From contig JAZNAG010000123.1 of assembly GCA_045586405.1 (NCBI GenBank), forward strand, positions 1-64,000: a DNA stretch of 64,000 bases. Direction: 5' to 3'. Each line of letters starts with the position of its first letter. Positions within the stretch are counted from its first letter, which is position 1. The stretch comes from SIG607 sp045586405. Lineage in GTDB: Bacteria; Bacillota; Clostridia; Oscillospirales; Acutalibacteraceae. A program made the position numbers and the translations under genes. The notes below the pieces were generated by a model. The model was not told the origin of the DNA and did not search any database. It saw only the letters and a program-made list of their open reading frames with translations. Positions 7,863 to 16,206 of this stretch are shown piece after piece.

Positions 7863-8594
7863 ATGATAAAAGTTACTGTATGGAATGAGTTTTTTCACGA
7901 AAAAACAGAAGAAAAAGTTGCAGCTATTTATCCTGACGGTATACATAACGCCATTGCCGATTTTCTTAAAACAGATGAAGAAATGGTTGTTCGCACTGCA
8001 ACAATGTGGGATGAAGAATTCGGACTGAGCAATGAGGTTATTGAAAATACCGATGTGCTCATTTGGTGGGCGCATATAAAGCATAATGACATTCCCGATG
8101 AAATTGCAAAGCGTGTTCAGGATGCTGTGCTTCGCGGTATGGGCCTTATCGTTCTTCATTCGGGCCATCACTCTAAGCCATTTAAAATGCTTATGGGCAC
8201 AAGCTGTAATCTTACCTGGCGCGAAAACGCAGATATGGAAAGACTTTGGGTAGTTGCCCCCGAGCATCCTATTGCTGCCGGTATAGACAGATATTTCGAC
8301 CTGCCTCATGAAGAAACCTATGGTGAATGTTTTGATATTCCCGAACCCGACAAGCTTATATTTATAGGTTGGTACGAGGGTGGCGAGGTTTTCCGCGCAG
8401 GTTGCTGTTTCAGACGGGGCAGAGGAAAGATTTTCTATTTCCAACCCGGTCACGAAAGCTATCCCACATATTATGACAGCCGAGTGCAAAAGGTAATTAC
8501 TAACGCTGTTCATTGGGCAGAGCCTGAAAGCAGAATAGCTGAGCTTACCTGTCCTAAAGTAGAAAAACCCAGGCTTAAATTTGATAATAAATAG
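7863..8594 (+). CDS. ThuA-like domain protein
   Basis: A 243-residue protein of the ThuA family (PF06283), which has a class I glutamine-amidotransferase-like fold and is linked to trehalose and other sugar utilisation. Visible family features are the MIKVTVWNEFFHE opening, LIWWAHIKHNDIP, GLIVLHSGHHSKPF and GRGKIFYFQPGHESYPTYYD near the C-terminus. The length is normal. The ATG at 7863 follows a GGAGG ribosome site and a TATAAT box near 7827. It is divergent from the glycosidase-like gene. The exact reaction of this family is not established. Confidence 0.85.
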   Translation: MIKVTVWNEFFHEKTEEKVAAIYPDGIHNAIADFLKTDEEMVVRTATMWDEEFGLSNEVIENTDVLIWWAHIKHNDIPDEIAKRVQDAVLRGMGLIVLHSGHHSKPFKMLMGTSCNLTWRENADMERLWVVAPEHPIAAGIDRYFDLPHEETYGECFDIPEPDKLIFIGWYEGGEVFRAGCCFRRGRGKIFYFQPGHESYPTYYDSRVQKVITNAVHWAEPESRIAELTCPKVEKPRLKFDNK

Positions 8595-8598
8595 AAAT

Positions 8599-8632
8599 AA
8601 GACCGTTCATAAAGAACGGTCTTATTTTTTGA
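8599..8632. terminator. Bidirectional terminator between thuA-like and gtrA-like genes
   Basis: AAGACCGTTC (8599-8608) and GAACGGTCTT (8614-8623) form a 10-bp stem followed by a T run. The convergent GtrA gene ends within it. Confidence 0.85.
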
Positions 8633-9020
8633 ATACGAAAACTTTACTTAAAATATAATTCAGAATTATAACTACCGCCTGCGCCGCAATTTTTACCCCA
8701 AGGGCATTTAGAGAAAGTATTGTTATAAAAACGAAAATAACAATTTCCTCAATAAACAGTGTTATAAGCCTTGCAGAGTAAAATTTTATCATCTTTAAAA
8801 GGGGCGAATTATCACTATTGTCGTTAAACACCCATTTTTTGTTTGTTAAAAAGGCAAAAAATACGGCTAATATCCAGGAAATTATGTTTGCGATAAGTTC
8901 GTTTAAGGGAATAACCTTAGTGAATAAGGCGAAAACCGAGATACTGACTACGGTGGTCAGAAAGCCGAAAACCAGATAAAGAATAAATTGTCGGTTAAAT
9001 AGTTTTTTAATTTTCATCAT
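8622..9020 (-). CDS. GtrA-family membrane protein
   Basis: About 132 residues with four predicted membrane helices (QFILYLVFGFLTTVVSISVF, IISWILAVFFAFLT, LFIEEIVIFVFITIL and a last helix ending in the basic YILSKVFVFKK). This is the GtrA fold (PF04138). GtrA proteins are thought to flip or hold polyprenyl-linked sugars for surface glycosylation. The start at 9020 has a GAGG site six bases upstream and overlaps the end of the GT2 gene by 14 bases. Pairing with a GtrB-like transferase supports a two-component glycan-modification unit. Confidence 0.88.
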   Translation of the reverse strand: MMKIKKLFNRQFILYLVFGFLTTVVSISVFALFTKVIPLNELIANIISWILAVFFAFLTNKKWVFNDNSDNSPLLKMIKFYSARLITLFIEEIVIFVFITILSLNALGVKIAAQAVVIILNYILSKVFVFKK

Positions 9021-9972
9021 CGGTAGCCTCACTTATTATATATCTGGGACGGGCCTTTGTTTCAAGATATATTTTACCGATATATTCGCCGATAACGCCA
9101 AGGCTTATAAGCTGAACACCGCCCAAAAAACAGAGTATGGCGGTAAGAGAAGCCCAACCGTCAACTGTGTTGCCGATAAAACGGCTGATAACCGACCATA
9201 GTATACCTAAAAAGCTTATAATAGCCACCGTAATACCAAGCCCTGTTATTATTCTTATGGGTTTAATAGAAAGACTGGTGATACCGCCTATTGCAAGAGA
9301 TAGCATTTTGTAAAGGGAATAATGGCTTTTGCCTGCAATACGGCGTTTGCGTTCGTAATAAACACAGGTACTTTTAAAGCCAACAAGGGGTAACATACCG
9401 CGAAGGTATAGATTAACTTCTTTGAAATTTTCAAGCTCATTTAAAACTTTTGAAGAAACCAGTCGGTAGTCGGCGTGGTCGTAAATTGTTTCTGCACCCA
9501 TAAAGCGCATAAGCTTATAAAACATACGGGCAGAGGTCCTTTTAAAGAAGGAGTCGCTCTTTCGGCTGTTTCTAACCCCGTAAACTATCTCGGCGCCGCC
9601 ATAATATTCATCAACCATTTTGTCAATGGCATTTATATCGTCCTGACCGTCACAGTCAATGCTAACGGTTATGTCACAGCGGTTTTTAGCATACATAAGA
9701 CCTGCAAGAAGGGCATTCTGATGGCCGCGGTTACGGCTTAAAGAAATACCTTTGAATACAAAGTCGCTTTTGGATAACCGCTTTATAATATCATAGGTTT
9801 TGTCCTTGCTTCCGTCGTTTACAAAAAGCACTTTGCTGTCAGAACTAATTTTGCTAAATTCGACAAGCTCTCTTATTTTTGCAGAAAACAAGGGGGCAGT
9901 TTTATCCAAAACGGCCTCTTCGTTGTAGCAGGGGATAACTATATAAAGAACAGGAACTTTGTTTTGCTTCAT
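9007..9972 (-). CDS. Family 2 glycosyltransferase (GtrB/DPM1-like)
   Basis: A 321-residue enzyme expected to move a sugar from a nucleotide donor to a polyprenyl phosphate at the inner membrane face. The N-terminal GT-A domain has the IPCYNEE start, VNDGSKDKT and DCDGQDD (the metal-binding DxD region). Two C-terminal helices lie near 230-300 (ITGLGITVAIISFLGILWSV and a second one). The GEYIGKIYLETKARPRYII tail is typical of bactoprenol glycosyltransferases. It overlaps the downstream GtrA gene. No glycan gene cluster surrounds it, so the glycan is unknown. Confidence 0.9.
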   Translation of the reverse strand: MKQNKVPVLYIVIPCYNEEAVLDKTAPLFSAKIRELVEFSKISSDSKVLFVNDGSKDKTYDIIKRLSKSDFVFKGISLSRNRGHQNALLAGLMYAKNRCDITVSIDCDGQDDINAIDKMVDEYYGGAEIVYGVRNSRKSDSFFKRTSARMFYKLMRFMGAETIYDHADYRLVSSKVLNELENFKEVNLYLRGMLPLVGFKSTCVYYERKRRIAGKSHYSLYKMLSLAIGGITSLSIKPIRIITGLGITVAIISFLGILWSVISRFIGNTVDGWASLTAILCFLGGVQLISLGVIGEYIGKIYLETKARPRYIISEATDDEN

Positions 9973-10078
9973 AATGCACCTTCTCTCATTTATATGATAC
10001 CAAATTTTCAGAAAAAATCAAGGTATACAAAAAACCTCTTTTGTCAATATTATTAAAAAAGACATTGGAGATATAAAA

Positions 10079-10165
10079 ATGAGTAAAATAATTAAAGTAT
10101 CTGTTATTTTGGGTGTCGCTGTGTATGGTTTTGTGCTAAGTTTAATATTGCTTTTGCTTCTATAA
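10079..10165 (+). CDS. Possible 28-residue single-pass membrane peptide
   Basis: The ATG at 10079 has a GGAG ribosome site eight bases upstream. The reading frame gives a short basic head (MSKIIK) followed by one very hydrophobic segment ending LILLLLL before the stop. The layout is that of small membrane proteins, which often escape annotation. It sits between a convergent-free gap and the amidohydrolase gene 40 bases downstream. Homologues cannot be judged from sequence alone, and such a short frame could be chance. Confidence 0.4.
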   Translation: MSKIIKVSVILGVAVYGFVLSLILLLLL

Positions 10166-10204
10166 GAGTATATAATATGTAAAAGTAAAAGATAAGGTGA
10201 TAAA

Positions 10205-10993
10205 ATGCTTATAGATTTTCATACTCACTGCTTTCCCGAAAAAATAGCATCGGCAGCAATAGATAAGCTTTCTTTTGCCTCGGGCGGTTTAGAACCCCAC
10301 ACCGACGGCACCTTAAACGGACTGAAGGCTTCAATGAAAAAAGGAAATGCAGACGTTTCGGTTGTGCTGAGTATCGCTACAAATGCTCATCAGCAAAAAA
10401 ATGTAAACGATTTTGCGGCAACACTTAATAAAGAGCAGGGAATAGTGGCTTTCGGCTCGGTATTTCCTCATAGTGAAGATGTTTTTGACGAGCTTGAAAG
10501 AATAAAGGAATTAGGGCTGAAAGGTGTTAAGCTTCATCCCGATTATCAGGGCTTTTGTGTAGACGATATTAAAATGAAGCCCATATATAAAAAGATTTCT
10601 TCTCTTGGTCTTATAACAATATTTCACGCAGGGGTAGATTATGGCTTTGCACCGCCTTATGGTGCTACACCCGAAAAAATGGCGATAGCACTTGACTGGT
10701 TTTCGTCTCCCGTTGTAGCGGCTCACTGGGGCGGTGTTGACAGTGCAGAGGGTGTTATAAAGCATCTTTGCGGTAAAGATATTTATTTTGATACTTCCTT
10801 CGGCTACGGAACAATGCCCAAATATTATGCCGAAAAAATTATAGAACTCCACGGCACCGATAAACTTCTTTTCGGCACCGATACGCCCTGGCACACTATA
10901 GATATGGAAATGCGGCTTTTAAATTCGCTGTCTCTTGGCGGTGAAATAGAGAAGATAACCCATAAAAATGCCGAAAAATTACTTTGCTTATAA
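10205..10993 (+). CDS. Amidohydrolase-2-type metal-dependent hydrolase
   Basis: A 262-residue TIM-barrel hydrolase of the amidohydrolase-related family (PF04909). The metal-binding signature is DFHTHCFPE at the N-terminus, with GVKLHPDYQGF, IFHAGVDYG, AAHWGG and the late Asp in LLFGTDTPWH, all in family order. Relatives decarboxylate or hydrolyse small carboxylic or lactone compounds; the substrate is not evident. It has no signal peptide. It ends eight bases before the ribosomal rplJ promoter, so it is a separate unit. Confidence 0.85.
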   Translation: MLIDFHTHCFPEKIASAAIDKLSFASGGLEPHTDGTLNGLKASMKKGNADVSVVLSIATNAHQQKNVNDFAATLNKEQGIVAFGSVFPHSEDVFDELERIKELGLKGVKLHPDYQGFCVDDIKMKPIYKKISSLGLITIFHAGVDYGFAPPYGATPEKMAIALDWFSSPVVAAHWGGVDSAEGVIKHLCGKDIYFDTSFGYGTMPKYYAEKIIELHGTDKLLFGTDTPWHTIDMEMRLLNSLSLGGEIEKITHKNAEKLLCL

Positions 10994-11000
10994 AAAAGTG

Positions 11001-11029
11001 TTGACAAACACTATGTTAATGTGTATAAT
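11001..11029 (+). promoter_or_regulatory. Strong promoter of the rplJ-rplL operon
   Basis: Consensus TTGACA (11001-11006) and TATAAT (11024-11029) with 17-base spacing directly upstream of the L10 leader. Confidence 0.85.
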
Positions 11030-11035
11030 ACTTTT

Positions 11036-11170
11036 GTTGCATTACTTGAGACAGTAGGTTTCCGTTATCGGAAGTAAGCATTGCGCCTACCGAGGTCCTG
11101 CAAAACATTATACTGTTATTTTAATGTTTTGGTCTGTTCCTCGTCTCAGGGAACAGACTTTTTTACTTAT
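11036..11170 (+). ncRNA. Ribosomal protein L10 leader RNA with attenuator
   Basis: The 5' leader of rplJ contains the conserved GAGACAGTAGG block, the later CCTACCGAGGTCC pairing partner, and a terminator-like hairpin at 11132-11158 followed by six T. This matches the L10 leader family, in which the L10(L12)4 complex binds its own mRNA to repress the operon. The intrinsic terminator inside the leader suggests attenuation, as in other Firmicutes. The 5' boundary is estimated from the promoter. Confidence 0.85.
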
Positions 11171-11191
11171 TATTTACGGAGGTGAAATTTA

Positions 11192-11701
11192 ATGCCAAAC
11201 GCAAAAGTTTTAGAGGAAAAGAAAGCCATAGTGGCTTCTATTGCCGAAAAACTTCAGAATTCCGTAGCCGGTGTTATCGTTGACTATACCGGAACAAGCG
11301 TTGCAGACGACACCGTTCTTCGTAAAGAGCTTCGTGAGGCAGGCATTGAGTACTTTGTTGTTAAAAATACTCTTTTAAAGCGTGCCATTGAAGGAACTGA
11401 CCTTGACAGCATTAAGGAAGTTCTTGAGGGTACAACTGCTCTTGCTATCTCTAAGGAAGATCATGTATGCGCTGCTCGTATTCTTTGCAAATTTGCTGAC
11501 AGCCATGAAAACTTCAAGGTTAAGGCAGGTTATCTTGACGGCAAGGCTATCGAAGTTTCTATGATAGAAAGTCTTGCAAAACTCCCCAGCAGAGAAGTTC
11601 TTCTCGCTACCGTTGTGGGCGCTTTCCAGGCTCCCATGGCAAGCTTTGCACGTGCCGTACAGGCCATCGTTGATAAAAACGGCGAAGCTGCTGCTGAATA
11701 A
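11192..11701 (+). CDS. rplJ: 50S ribosomal protein L10
   Basis: A 169-residue protein, normal for L10, the base of the ribosomal stalk that anchors L7/L12 dimers and recruits translation GTPases. The opening KVLEEKKAIVASIAEKLQNS and the segments GVIVDYTG and KNTLLKRA are characteristic. The C-terminal helix (FARAVQAIVDKNG) is the L7/L12 binding part. A GGAGGTG ribosome site precedes the ATG. It is cotranscribed with rplL 60 bases downstream and controlled by the L10 leader. rplK and rplA are not upstream, unlike in many genomes. Confidence 0.97.
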   Translation: MPNAKVLEEKKAIVASIAEKLQNSVAGVIVDYTGTSVADDTVLRKELREAGIEYFVVKNTLLKRAIEGTDLDSIKEVLEGTTALAISKEDHVCAARILCKFADSHENFKVKAGYLDGKAIEVSMIESLAKLPSREVLLATVVGAFQAPMASFARAVQAIVDKNGEAAAE

Positions 11702-11761
11702 TTCAGCAAAATAAAAAACAAAATTAAAAACAAAAACAAACATATATTGGAGGAAATTAAA

Positions 11762-12139
11762 ATGGCATCTGAAAAAATTACTGCTATTATTGAAGAATTA
11801 AAAGTTCTTACCGTTCTCGAGCTTTCTGAGCTTGTTAAGGCTGTAGAAGAGGAGTTCGGCGTATCTGCTGCTGCAGCTGTTGCTGTTGCTGCTCCTGCTG
11901 CCGGCGGCGCTGCTGCTGCTGAAGAAAAATCTGAATTTGACGTTGTTCTTGCATCTGCAGGCGCTAACAAGATTCAGGTTATCAAGGCTGTTCGTGAAAT
12001 CACCGGTCTTGGCCTTGCTGAAGCTAAGGCTCTCGTTGATGGCGCTCCCAAAACCCTCAAGGAAGCTGTTGCTAAGGAAGCAGCTGACGAAATGAAGGCT
12101 AAGCTTGAAGAAGCAGGCGCTACTGTTGAACTTAAGTAA
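11762..12139 (+). CDS. rplL: 50S ribosomal protein L7/L12
   Basis: A 125-residue stalk protein. The N-terminal dimerization helix (LKVLTVLELSELVKAVEEEF) is followed by an Ala/Gly-rich hinge and the factor-binding domain with EFDVVLASAGANKIQVIKAV and GLGLAEAKALVDGAPKTLKE. The ATG at 11762 is correct: GGAGG lies seven bases upstream, and the longer in-frame reading would begin inside that site. It is the second gene of the L10 operon and ends in a strong terminator. Confidence 0.97.
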   Translation: MASEKITAIIEELKVLTVLELSELVKAVEEEFGVSAAAAVAVAAPAAGGAAAAEEKSEFDVVLASAGANKIQVIKAVREITGLGLAEAKALVDGAPKTLKEAVAKEAADEMKAKLEEAGATVELK

Positions 12140-12160
12140 TTAAAAGTTAAACAAAATTTT

Positions 12161-12191
12161 AAGGCACTCGTTAAGAGTGCCTTATTTTTTT
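12161..12191 (+). terminator. Terminator of the rplJ-rplL operon
   Basis: AAGGCACTC and GAGTGCCTT (12161-12169, 12175-12183) form a 9-bp stem with a GTTAA loop, then a T run. Confidence 0.9.
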
Positions 12192-12221
12192 ACGGTAAAA
12201 TATAATTGCTTGATGGTATAA

Positions 12222-12581
12222 ATGATTTATGATATATTTGTAGATAATTGTAATATCATATTTTGGGCTCCCGTTTTCGGTAATCACGACAATGAATCTG
12301 CAATGGGCGCTGACTGGCAATGTGAACAGTTGGAGTCGGCAGAGCATTGCTTGTTTAAACAACGAACTTTGACAGGTAACGGCAACTATACCGTCGGCAT
12401 TGAGCAGGGCGGTGTGTTAAAAAGAGTCTTCTTTATGGTGGACTCCAACGGCTGTTCGGGAAAAAGTGCCGCTACTACAGCAAACGGACATTCAAAGGGA
12501 AGCGGCGGTTTTGACGCTGACCAGATACAGTGGTATACAGACCTTGCAATACTCAAACTGTATCTTGCAGGTGGCAATTGA
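12222..12581 (+). pseudogene. Relic of a dockerin-bearing protein
   Basis: An open frame of 119 codons without a recognisable ribosome site. Its only recognisable part is the end, TDLAILKLYLAGGN, almost the same as the dockerin repeat ends at 38158-38308 (TDLAIIKLYLA and SDLALMKLYLAG). Upstream, the expected Ca2+ loop is degraded (FDADQIQWY in place of DxDxSGxxD), and the rest has no clear domain. It is best read as the decayed 3' end of a secreted dockerin protein. An unrelated orphan protein remains possible. Confidence 0.55.
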
Positions 12582-12605
12582 GTTACCTCAGTAATCATAT
12601 AAAAT

Positions 12606-12645
12606 AAAAGTGGAGATACATAATAAGTATCTCCACTTTTTTATT
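12606..12645 (-). terminator. Terminator after nagA
   Basis: Fourteen-base arms at 12606-12619 and 12627-12640 with a seven-base loop. The T run on the minus strand serves nagA, and the hairpin is symmetric enough to act in both directions. Confidence 0.85.
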
Positions 12646-13759
12646 TTCCGTTTTTAAATACTTTAATTATATTAAAATCTTCATCGGCGATAACTATGTC
12701 GGCTTGTTTTCCTTTTTCAAGTGAGCCGATTTTACTGTCTACACCAAGCATTCTGGCAGGGTTTAAAGAAACAGCGTTGATTATGTCGTAAAGGGGTATA
12801 TTGCTGTTTTCTTTCACATTTTTAATGCCAATATTAAGGTCCAACATACTGCCCGCAATAGTGCCGTCGTCAAGTCTGCACTCGGCACCCTTTTTAGTAA
12901 CGTGAAGTCCGCCCTGAATATACTCGCCGTCAGGCATACCTGCAGGTCGTATTGAGTCGGTAATAAAAATCAGTTTATCGCCCTTTAGTTTGTAAATGAT
13001 ATCGTAAAGCACGGGGCTTATATGAAAATTATCGCAGATAAGTTCGGTATATACATTATTGCTTGAAAGCACAGCGCCCGGAAGCCCTGTATCGCGGTGC
13101 GAAAGGGGAGAGGTGGCATTGAAAAGATGCGTGGTATTTGTGGCACCTGCATCTATTGCTTTTTTGGTCTGTTCATAGGTCGCGTTGCTGTGTCCCATCG
13201 CTACTTTTACACCTGCAGAAGTAACTTCTTTAATAAAACTTTCTGCGCCATCAAGCTCGGGGGCACAAATAACAATGCTTATTATGTCTTTGTTTTTTAT
13301 AACAAGTTCGGCACAGGGAAGCTTTAGCCATTCCTCTTTATGAGCGCCTTTTTTCTCTTTGCTGAGGAAAATGCCCTCTAAATAAAGACCTTGAATTTCG
13401 GCGAATTTACCCTCTTTTTTGGCAAGTCTTACGGTGTCAAGAGCCTTGTCTAAGGCAGGAATATCAACGGTACAAAGGGTGGGACACCAAGAGGTAACGC
13501 CGGTAGAAAGCAAATGCTCCGAAATTTTTTCTATACTGTGTATATCACCGTCTTCTGTGTCACAGTTCATACAGCCGTGAATGTGTAAACTTAAAAAACC
13601 GGGGCAAACATAATTGCCTTTTGCATCAATAACCTCTAAAGAGGAGGTGTCTACCTCTTTTTCGGGCAGAATATATTCAATATTTTCATTAAAAACAATA
13701 GCATAATCATTGAGTACGGCATTTTCGGTAATTATTTTACCGCCGATAATACATTTCAT
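12641..13759 (-). CDS. nagA: N-acetylglucosamine-6-phosphate deacetylase
   Basis: A 372-residue cytoplasmic metalloenzyme removing acetate from GlcNAc-6-P during amino-sugar catabolism and peptidoglycan recycling. Visible motifs are LSLHIHGC (first metal site), AMGHSNATYEQ, NTTHLFNATSPLSHRDTG and FITDSIRPAGMPDG with the catalytic Asp, all in NagA order. The length is normal. It is a single gene; nagB is not adjacent. The AGGTG ribosome site lies before the ATG at 13759. Confidence 0.95.
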   Translation of the reverse strand: MKCIIGGKIITENAVLNDYAIVFNENIEYILPEKEVDTSSLEVIDAKGNYVCPGFLSLHIHGCMNCDTEDGDIHSIEKISEHLLSTGVTSWCPTLCTVDIPALDKALDTVRLAKKEGKFAEIQGLYLEGIFLSKEKKGAHKEEWLKLPCAELVIKNKDIISIVICAPELDGAESFIKEVTSAGVKVAMGHSNATYEQTKKAIDAGATNTTHLFNATSPLSHRDTGLPGAVLSSNNVYTELICDNFHISPVLYDIIYKLKGDKLIFITDSIRPAGMPDGEYIQGGLHVTKKGAECRLDDGTIAGSMLDLNIGIKNVKENSNIPLYDIINAVSLNPARMLGVDSKIGSLEKGKQADIVIADEDFNIIKVFKNGK

Positions 13760-13882
13760 AAATTAAGCACCTCTTTGAAAAATTGTATCATAATATAATA
13801 AAAAAGTCTATATTTTACTTGAAACTCATAAAAAATATGGTACAATAAATATAGAAAAAATACATATATAGGAGAATCTATT

Positions 13883-14458
13883 ATGAAAAAATCAGTTTTA
13901 GTAGAAATTTCTGCGCATCATGTTCACGTAAGCGAAGCTGACCTTGAAACCCTTTTCGGTAAAGGCCATCAGCTTACCAATAAAAAAGACCTTTCTCAGC
14001 CCGGTCAGTTTGCCTGTGAAGAAAGAGTTACCGTTGTTGGTCCTAAGAGAGAAATTAAGGGTGTTTCCATACTCGGTCCCTGCCGTCCTCAGACTCAGGT
14101 TGAAATTTCTCTTACCGAAGCAAGAAGCATTGGTGTAACCGTGCCGATAAGAGAATCGGGTGACCTTAAGGGTAGTGCCGGCTGTAAGCTTGTTGGTCCT
14201 TGCGGTGAGGTTGAAATCACCGAGGGCGTTATTGCTGCTAAGCGTCATATTCATATGACTCCTGCTGACGCTGAGAAGTATGGTATTGTGGACAAGCAGA
14301 TTGTTTCTGTTAAAATCCCCACCGAAGGCAGAGCTCTTATTTTCGGAGATGTAGTTGCAAGAGTAAGCCCCAGCTATGCACTTGCTATGCATCTTGATAC
14401 CGATGAAGCAAATGCTGCTGCTATCCCCGGATCCACTATGGGTGAAATAATTGACTAA
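13883..14458 (+). CDS. pduL: PduL-type phosphate acyltransferase
   Basis: A 191-residue enzyme of the PduL family (PF06130), which exchanges CoA and phosphate on acetyl or propionyl groups and is unrelated to Pta. The conserved metal-binding histidines are visible in the doubled motifs SAHHVHVS (N-terminal half) and KRHIHMTPADA (C-terminal half), with GPCRPQTQVEISLTEA between. No bacterial-microcompartment gene is near and no encapsulation peptide extends the N-terminus, so it probably serves as a general phosphotransacetylase in acetate fermentation. It overlaps hemW by eight bases. Confidence 0.92.
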   Translation: MKKSVLVEISAHHVHVSEADLETLFGKGHQLTNKKDLSQPGQFACEERVTVVGPKREIKGVSILGPCRPQTQVEISLTEARSIGVTVPIRESGDLKGSAGCKLVGPCGEVEITEGVIAAKRHIHMTPADAEKYGIVDKQIVSVKIPTEGRALIFGDVVARVSPSYALAMHLDTDEANAAAIPGSTMGEIID

Positions 14459-15578
14459 GCCTATAGGGGTTTATATCCATATTCCGTTTTGTAAAAAAAG
14501 ATGCGCTTATTGTGATTTTTATTCGGCCATAATCAATAAAGATATGGTAAGCGCCTATATAACCGCACTAAAAAACGAAATCTATCGGTGGGGCGCAAAT
14601 CTTATGCGCCCTGCCGATACTGTATATTTTGGCGGCGGTACACCGTCTGTGTTGTCGGCAGAAGAGCTTTGCGAGATTTTACTTGCCGTTAAAGAGGCTT
14701 TTTGTGTTACAGATGACGCCGAAATTACTGTTGAGATAAACCCTGAAAATGCAAATGAAGAGTTTTTCAGTCGCCTTAAATATGGCGGCTTTAACCGTTT
14801 GTCTATTGGTGTGCAGTCTCTTTGTGACGATACGCTGAAAATTATCGGCAGGGGACATACCGCACAGCAGGCTGTATCTGCGGTAAAACTTGCCCGTAAA
14901 GCAGGGTTTGATAACATTAGCCTTGACGTTATGTTGGGACTGCCAAATGAAAGCGTAGAAAAAACAACCGAAACAGTATCTGGAATTGCCCAATTGTCCC
15001 CTGAGCATATTTCTTGTTATATGCTGATACTGGAGGAAAAAACAGCCCTTTTTGCAAAAAAAGACCTGCTTTCTATTCCAAACGAAGAACAGGTAAGCAG
15101 CCAGTACGAAAATGTATGTCAGATTTTAAATCAAAAGGGCTATTCTCATTATGAAATATCCAATTTTTCTAAAATCGGGGATGAGAGCCGTCATAATCTG
15201 AAATACTGGAATGATGAGGAATATATCGGCATTGGCCCGTCGGCATATTCGTTTGTCGATAAAAAGCGTTTTCACTATGAAAATAATCTTCACGCCTTTA
15301 TAAAAGCGCCCGTTACGGTAAGTGACGGTGCAGGCGGTGATTTTTATGAATATATAATGCTGAAACTTCGCCTGAGTAGCGGCATAAATGAAGAAGAAAT
15401 AAAGAGGCTGTATTTTAAAAAATTCAGCAATAAATTTTATGAACGGGCAAACTTATTAAGGGAAAACGGCTTTGCAAATTTTGAAAATGGCAGTTTTGTT
15501 TTCACAGATAAGGGTATGCTTGTTTCAAATACTCTGATATGCGATATGACAGAGGAGGATATGTATGAAAACCTATAA
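14451..15578 (+). CDS. hemW: HemW-like radical SAM haem chaperone
   Basis: A 375-residue radical SAM protein. YIHIPFCKKRCAYCDFYSA carries the CxxxCxxC iron-sulfur motif; the Phe after CxxxCxxCD favours HemW over true HemN. GGGTPSVL, EINPEN, SIGVQSL and DVMLGLP follow in the expected order, and the HemN C-terminal domain lies near 290-370. HemW binds haem and delivers it to membrane proteins and is often misannotated as coproporphyrinogen oxidase. It overlaps pduL (8 bases) and the downstream phosphatase (14 bases), a tight operon. Confidence 0.92.
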   Translation: MTKPIGVYIHIPFCKKRCAYCDFYSAIINKDMVSAYITALKNEIYRWGANLMRPADTVYFGGGTPSVLSAEELCEILLAVKEAFCVTDDAEITVEINPENANEEFFSRLKYGGFNRLSIGVQSLCDDTLKIIGRGHTAQQAVSAVKLARKAGFDNISLDVMLGLPNESVEKTTETVSGIAQLSPEHISCYMLILEEKTALFAKKDLLSIPNEEQVSSQYENVCQILNQKGYSHYEISNFSKIGDESRHNLKYWNDEEYIGIGPSAYSFVDKKRFHYENNLHAFIKAPVTVSDGAGGDFYEYIMLKLRLSSGINEEEIKRLYFKKFSNKFYERANLLRENGFANFENGSFVFTDKGMLVSNTLICDMTEEDMYENL

Positions 15579-16167
15579 AATTCATCTTATAAGACACGGC
15601 GCCACCGACGGTAATGCAAGGGGCGAATATATCGGTGTAACCGACCTTGCACTGTCTCTCAGCGGTGCTATGAACCTTAAAAACTTAAAGGATAAAATAG
15701 ATTACCCCTTGGTAGAAAAGGTATATACAAGTCCTTTGCTTCGTTGCAGACAGACCGCCAATATCCTTTATCCTGATTTTACCGCCGAAAATATTGATAA
15801 CCTTACCGAATATAATTTCGGCGAATTTGAGGGCAAAACTGCTGCTCAGCTTGAAAGTAATCCTGATTTTCTTAAATGGACCTCAGGACAAATTTCTTGC
15901 CCACCCGGCGGTGAAGATTCTACCGAATTTGCAAAGCGCATTTGCCTTGGCTTTCGCGAAGTGGTTGAGGATATGATGGCAGAGGGCATAAGAAAATCTG
16001 CCGTAATTATGCACGGCGGCGCAATAATGACCTTGCTTTCCTGCTGTGCCGTTCCCAGAAGACGCAGCCTTGAATGGACAAGTGAAAACGGCAGAGGTTT
16101 TACTGTGCTTGTTACTCCGTCTTTATACCACAGCAGCGGTGTTATTGAAGTAATTGAGGAAATATAA
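15565..16167 (+). CDS. Histidine phosphatase family protein (phosphoglycerate mutase-like)
   Basis: A 200-residue phosphatase of the RHG family. LIRHGATDGNARGEYIG carries the phosphohistidine, the second catalytic His lies in VIMHGGAIMTLL, and the acid residue in YNFGEFEGKTA. Relatives include CobC (alpha-ribazole phosphatase) and broad phosphomonoesterases; no cobalamin genes are nearby, so the substrate is open. It is the third gene of the pduL-hemW operon, overlapping hemW by 14 bases. Confidence 0.88.
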   Translation: MKTYKIHLIRHGATDGNARGEYIGVTDLALSLSGAMNLKNLKDKIDYPLVEKVYTSPLLRCRQTANILYPDFTAENIDNLTEYNFGEFEGKTAAQLESNPDFLKWTSGQISCPPGGEDSTEFAKRICLGFREVVEDMMAEGIRKSAVIMHGGAIMTLLSCCAVPRRRSLEWTSENGRGFTVLVTPSLYHSSGVIEVIEEI

Positions 16168-16196
16168 AAAAGTCCCCGTTAAAAACGAGGACAGAA
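16165..16196 (-). terminator. Terminator of the minus-strand small gene
   Basis: GTCCCCGT/ACGAGGAC form an imperfect stem (one mismatch) around 16172-16192. On the minus strand it is followed by a run of six T. Confidence 0.6.
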
Positions 16197-16206
16197 GGCA
16201 AAGCTA

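Noticed and set aside
7815..8513. 232-codon minus-strand frame opposite the ThuA gene
   Set aside because: The plus-strand ThuA protein has clear family motifs; the antisense frame has no recognisable domain or ribosome site.
11530..11970. 146-codon minus-strand frame across rplJ-rplL
   Set aside because: Shadow of the Ala-rich L7/L12 coding sequence; low-complexity and no start signals.
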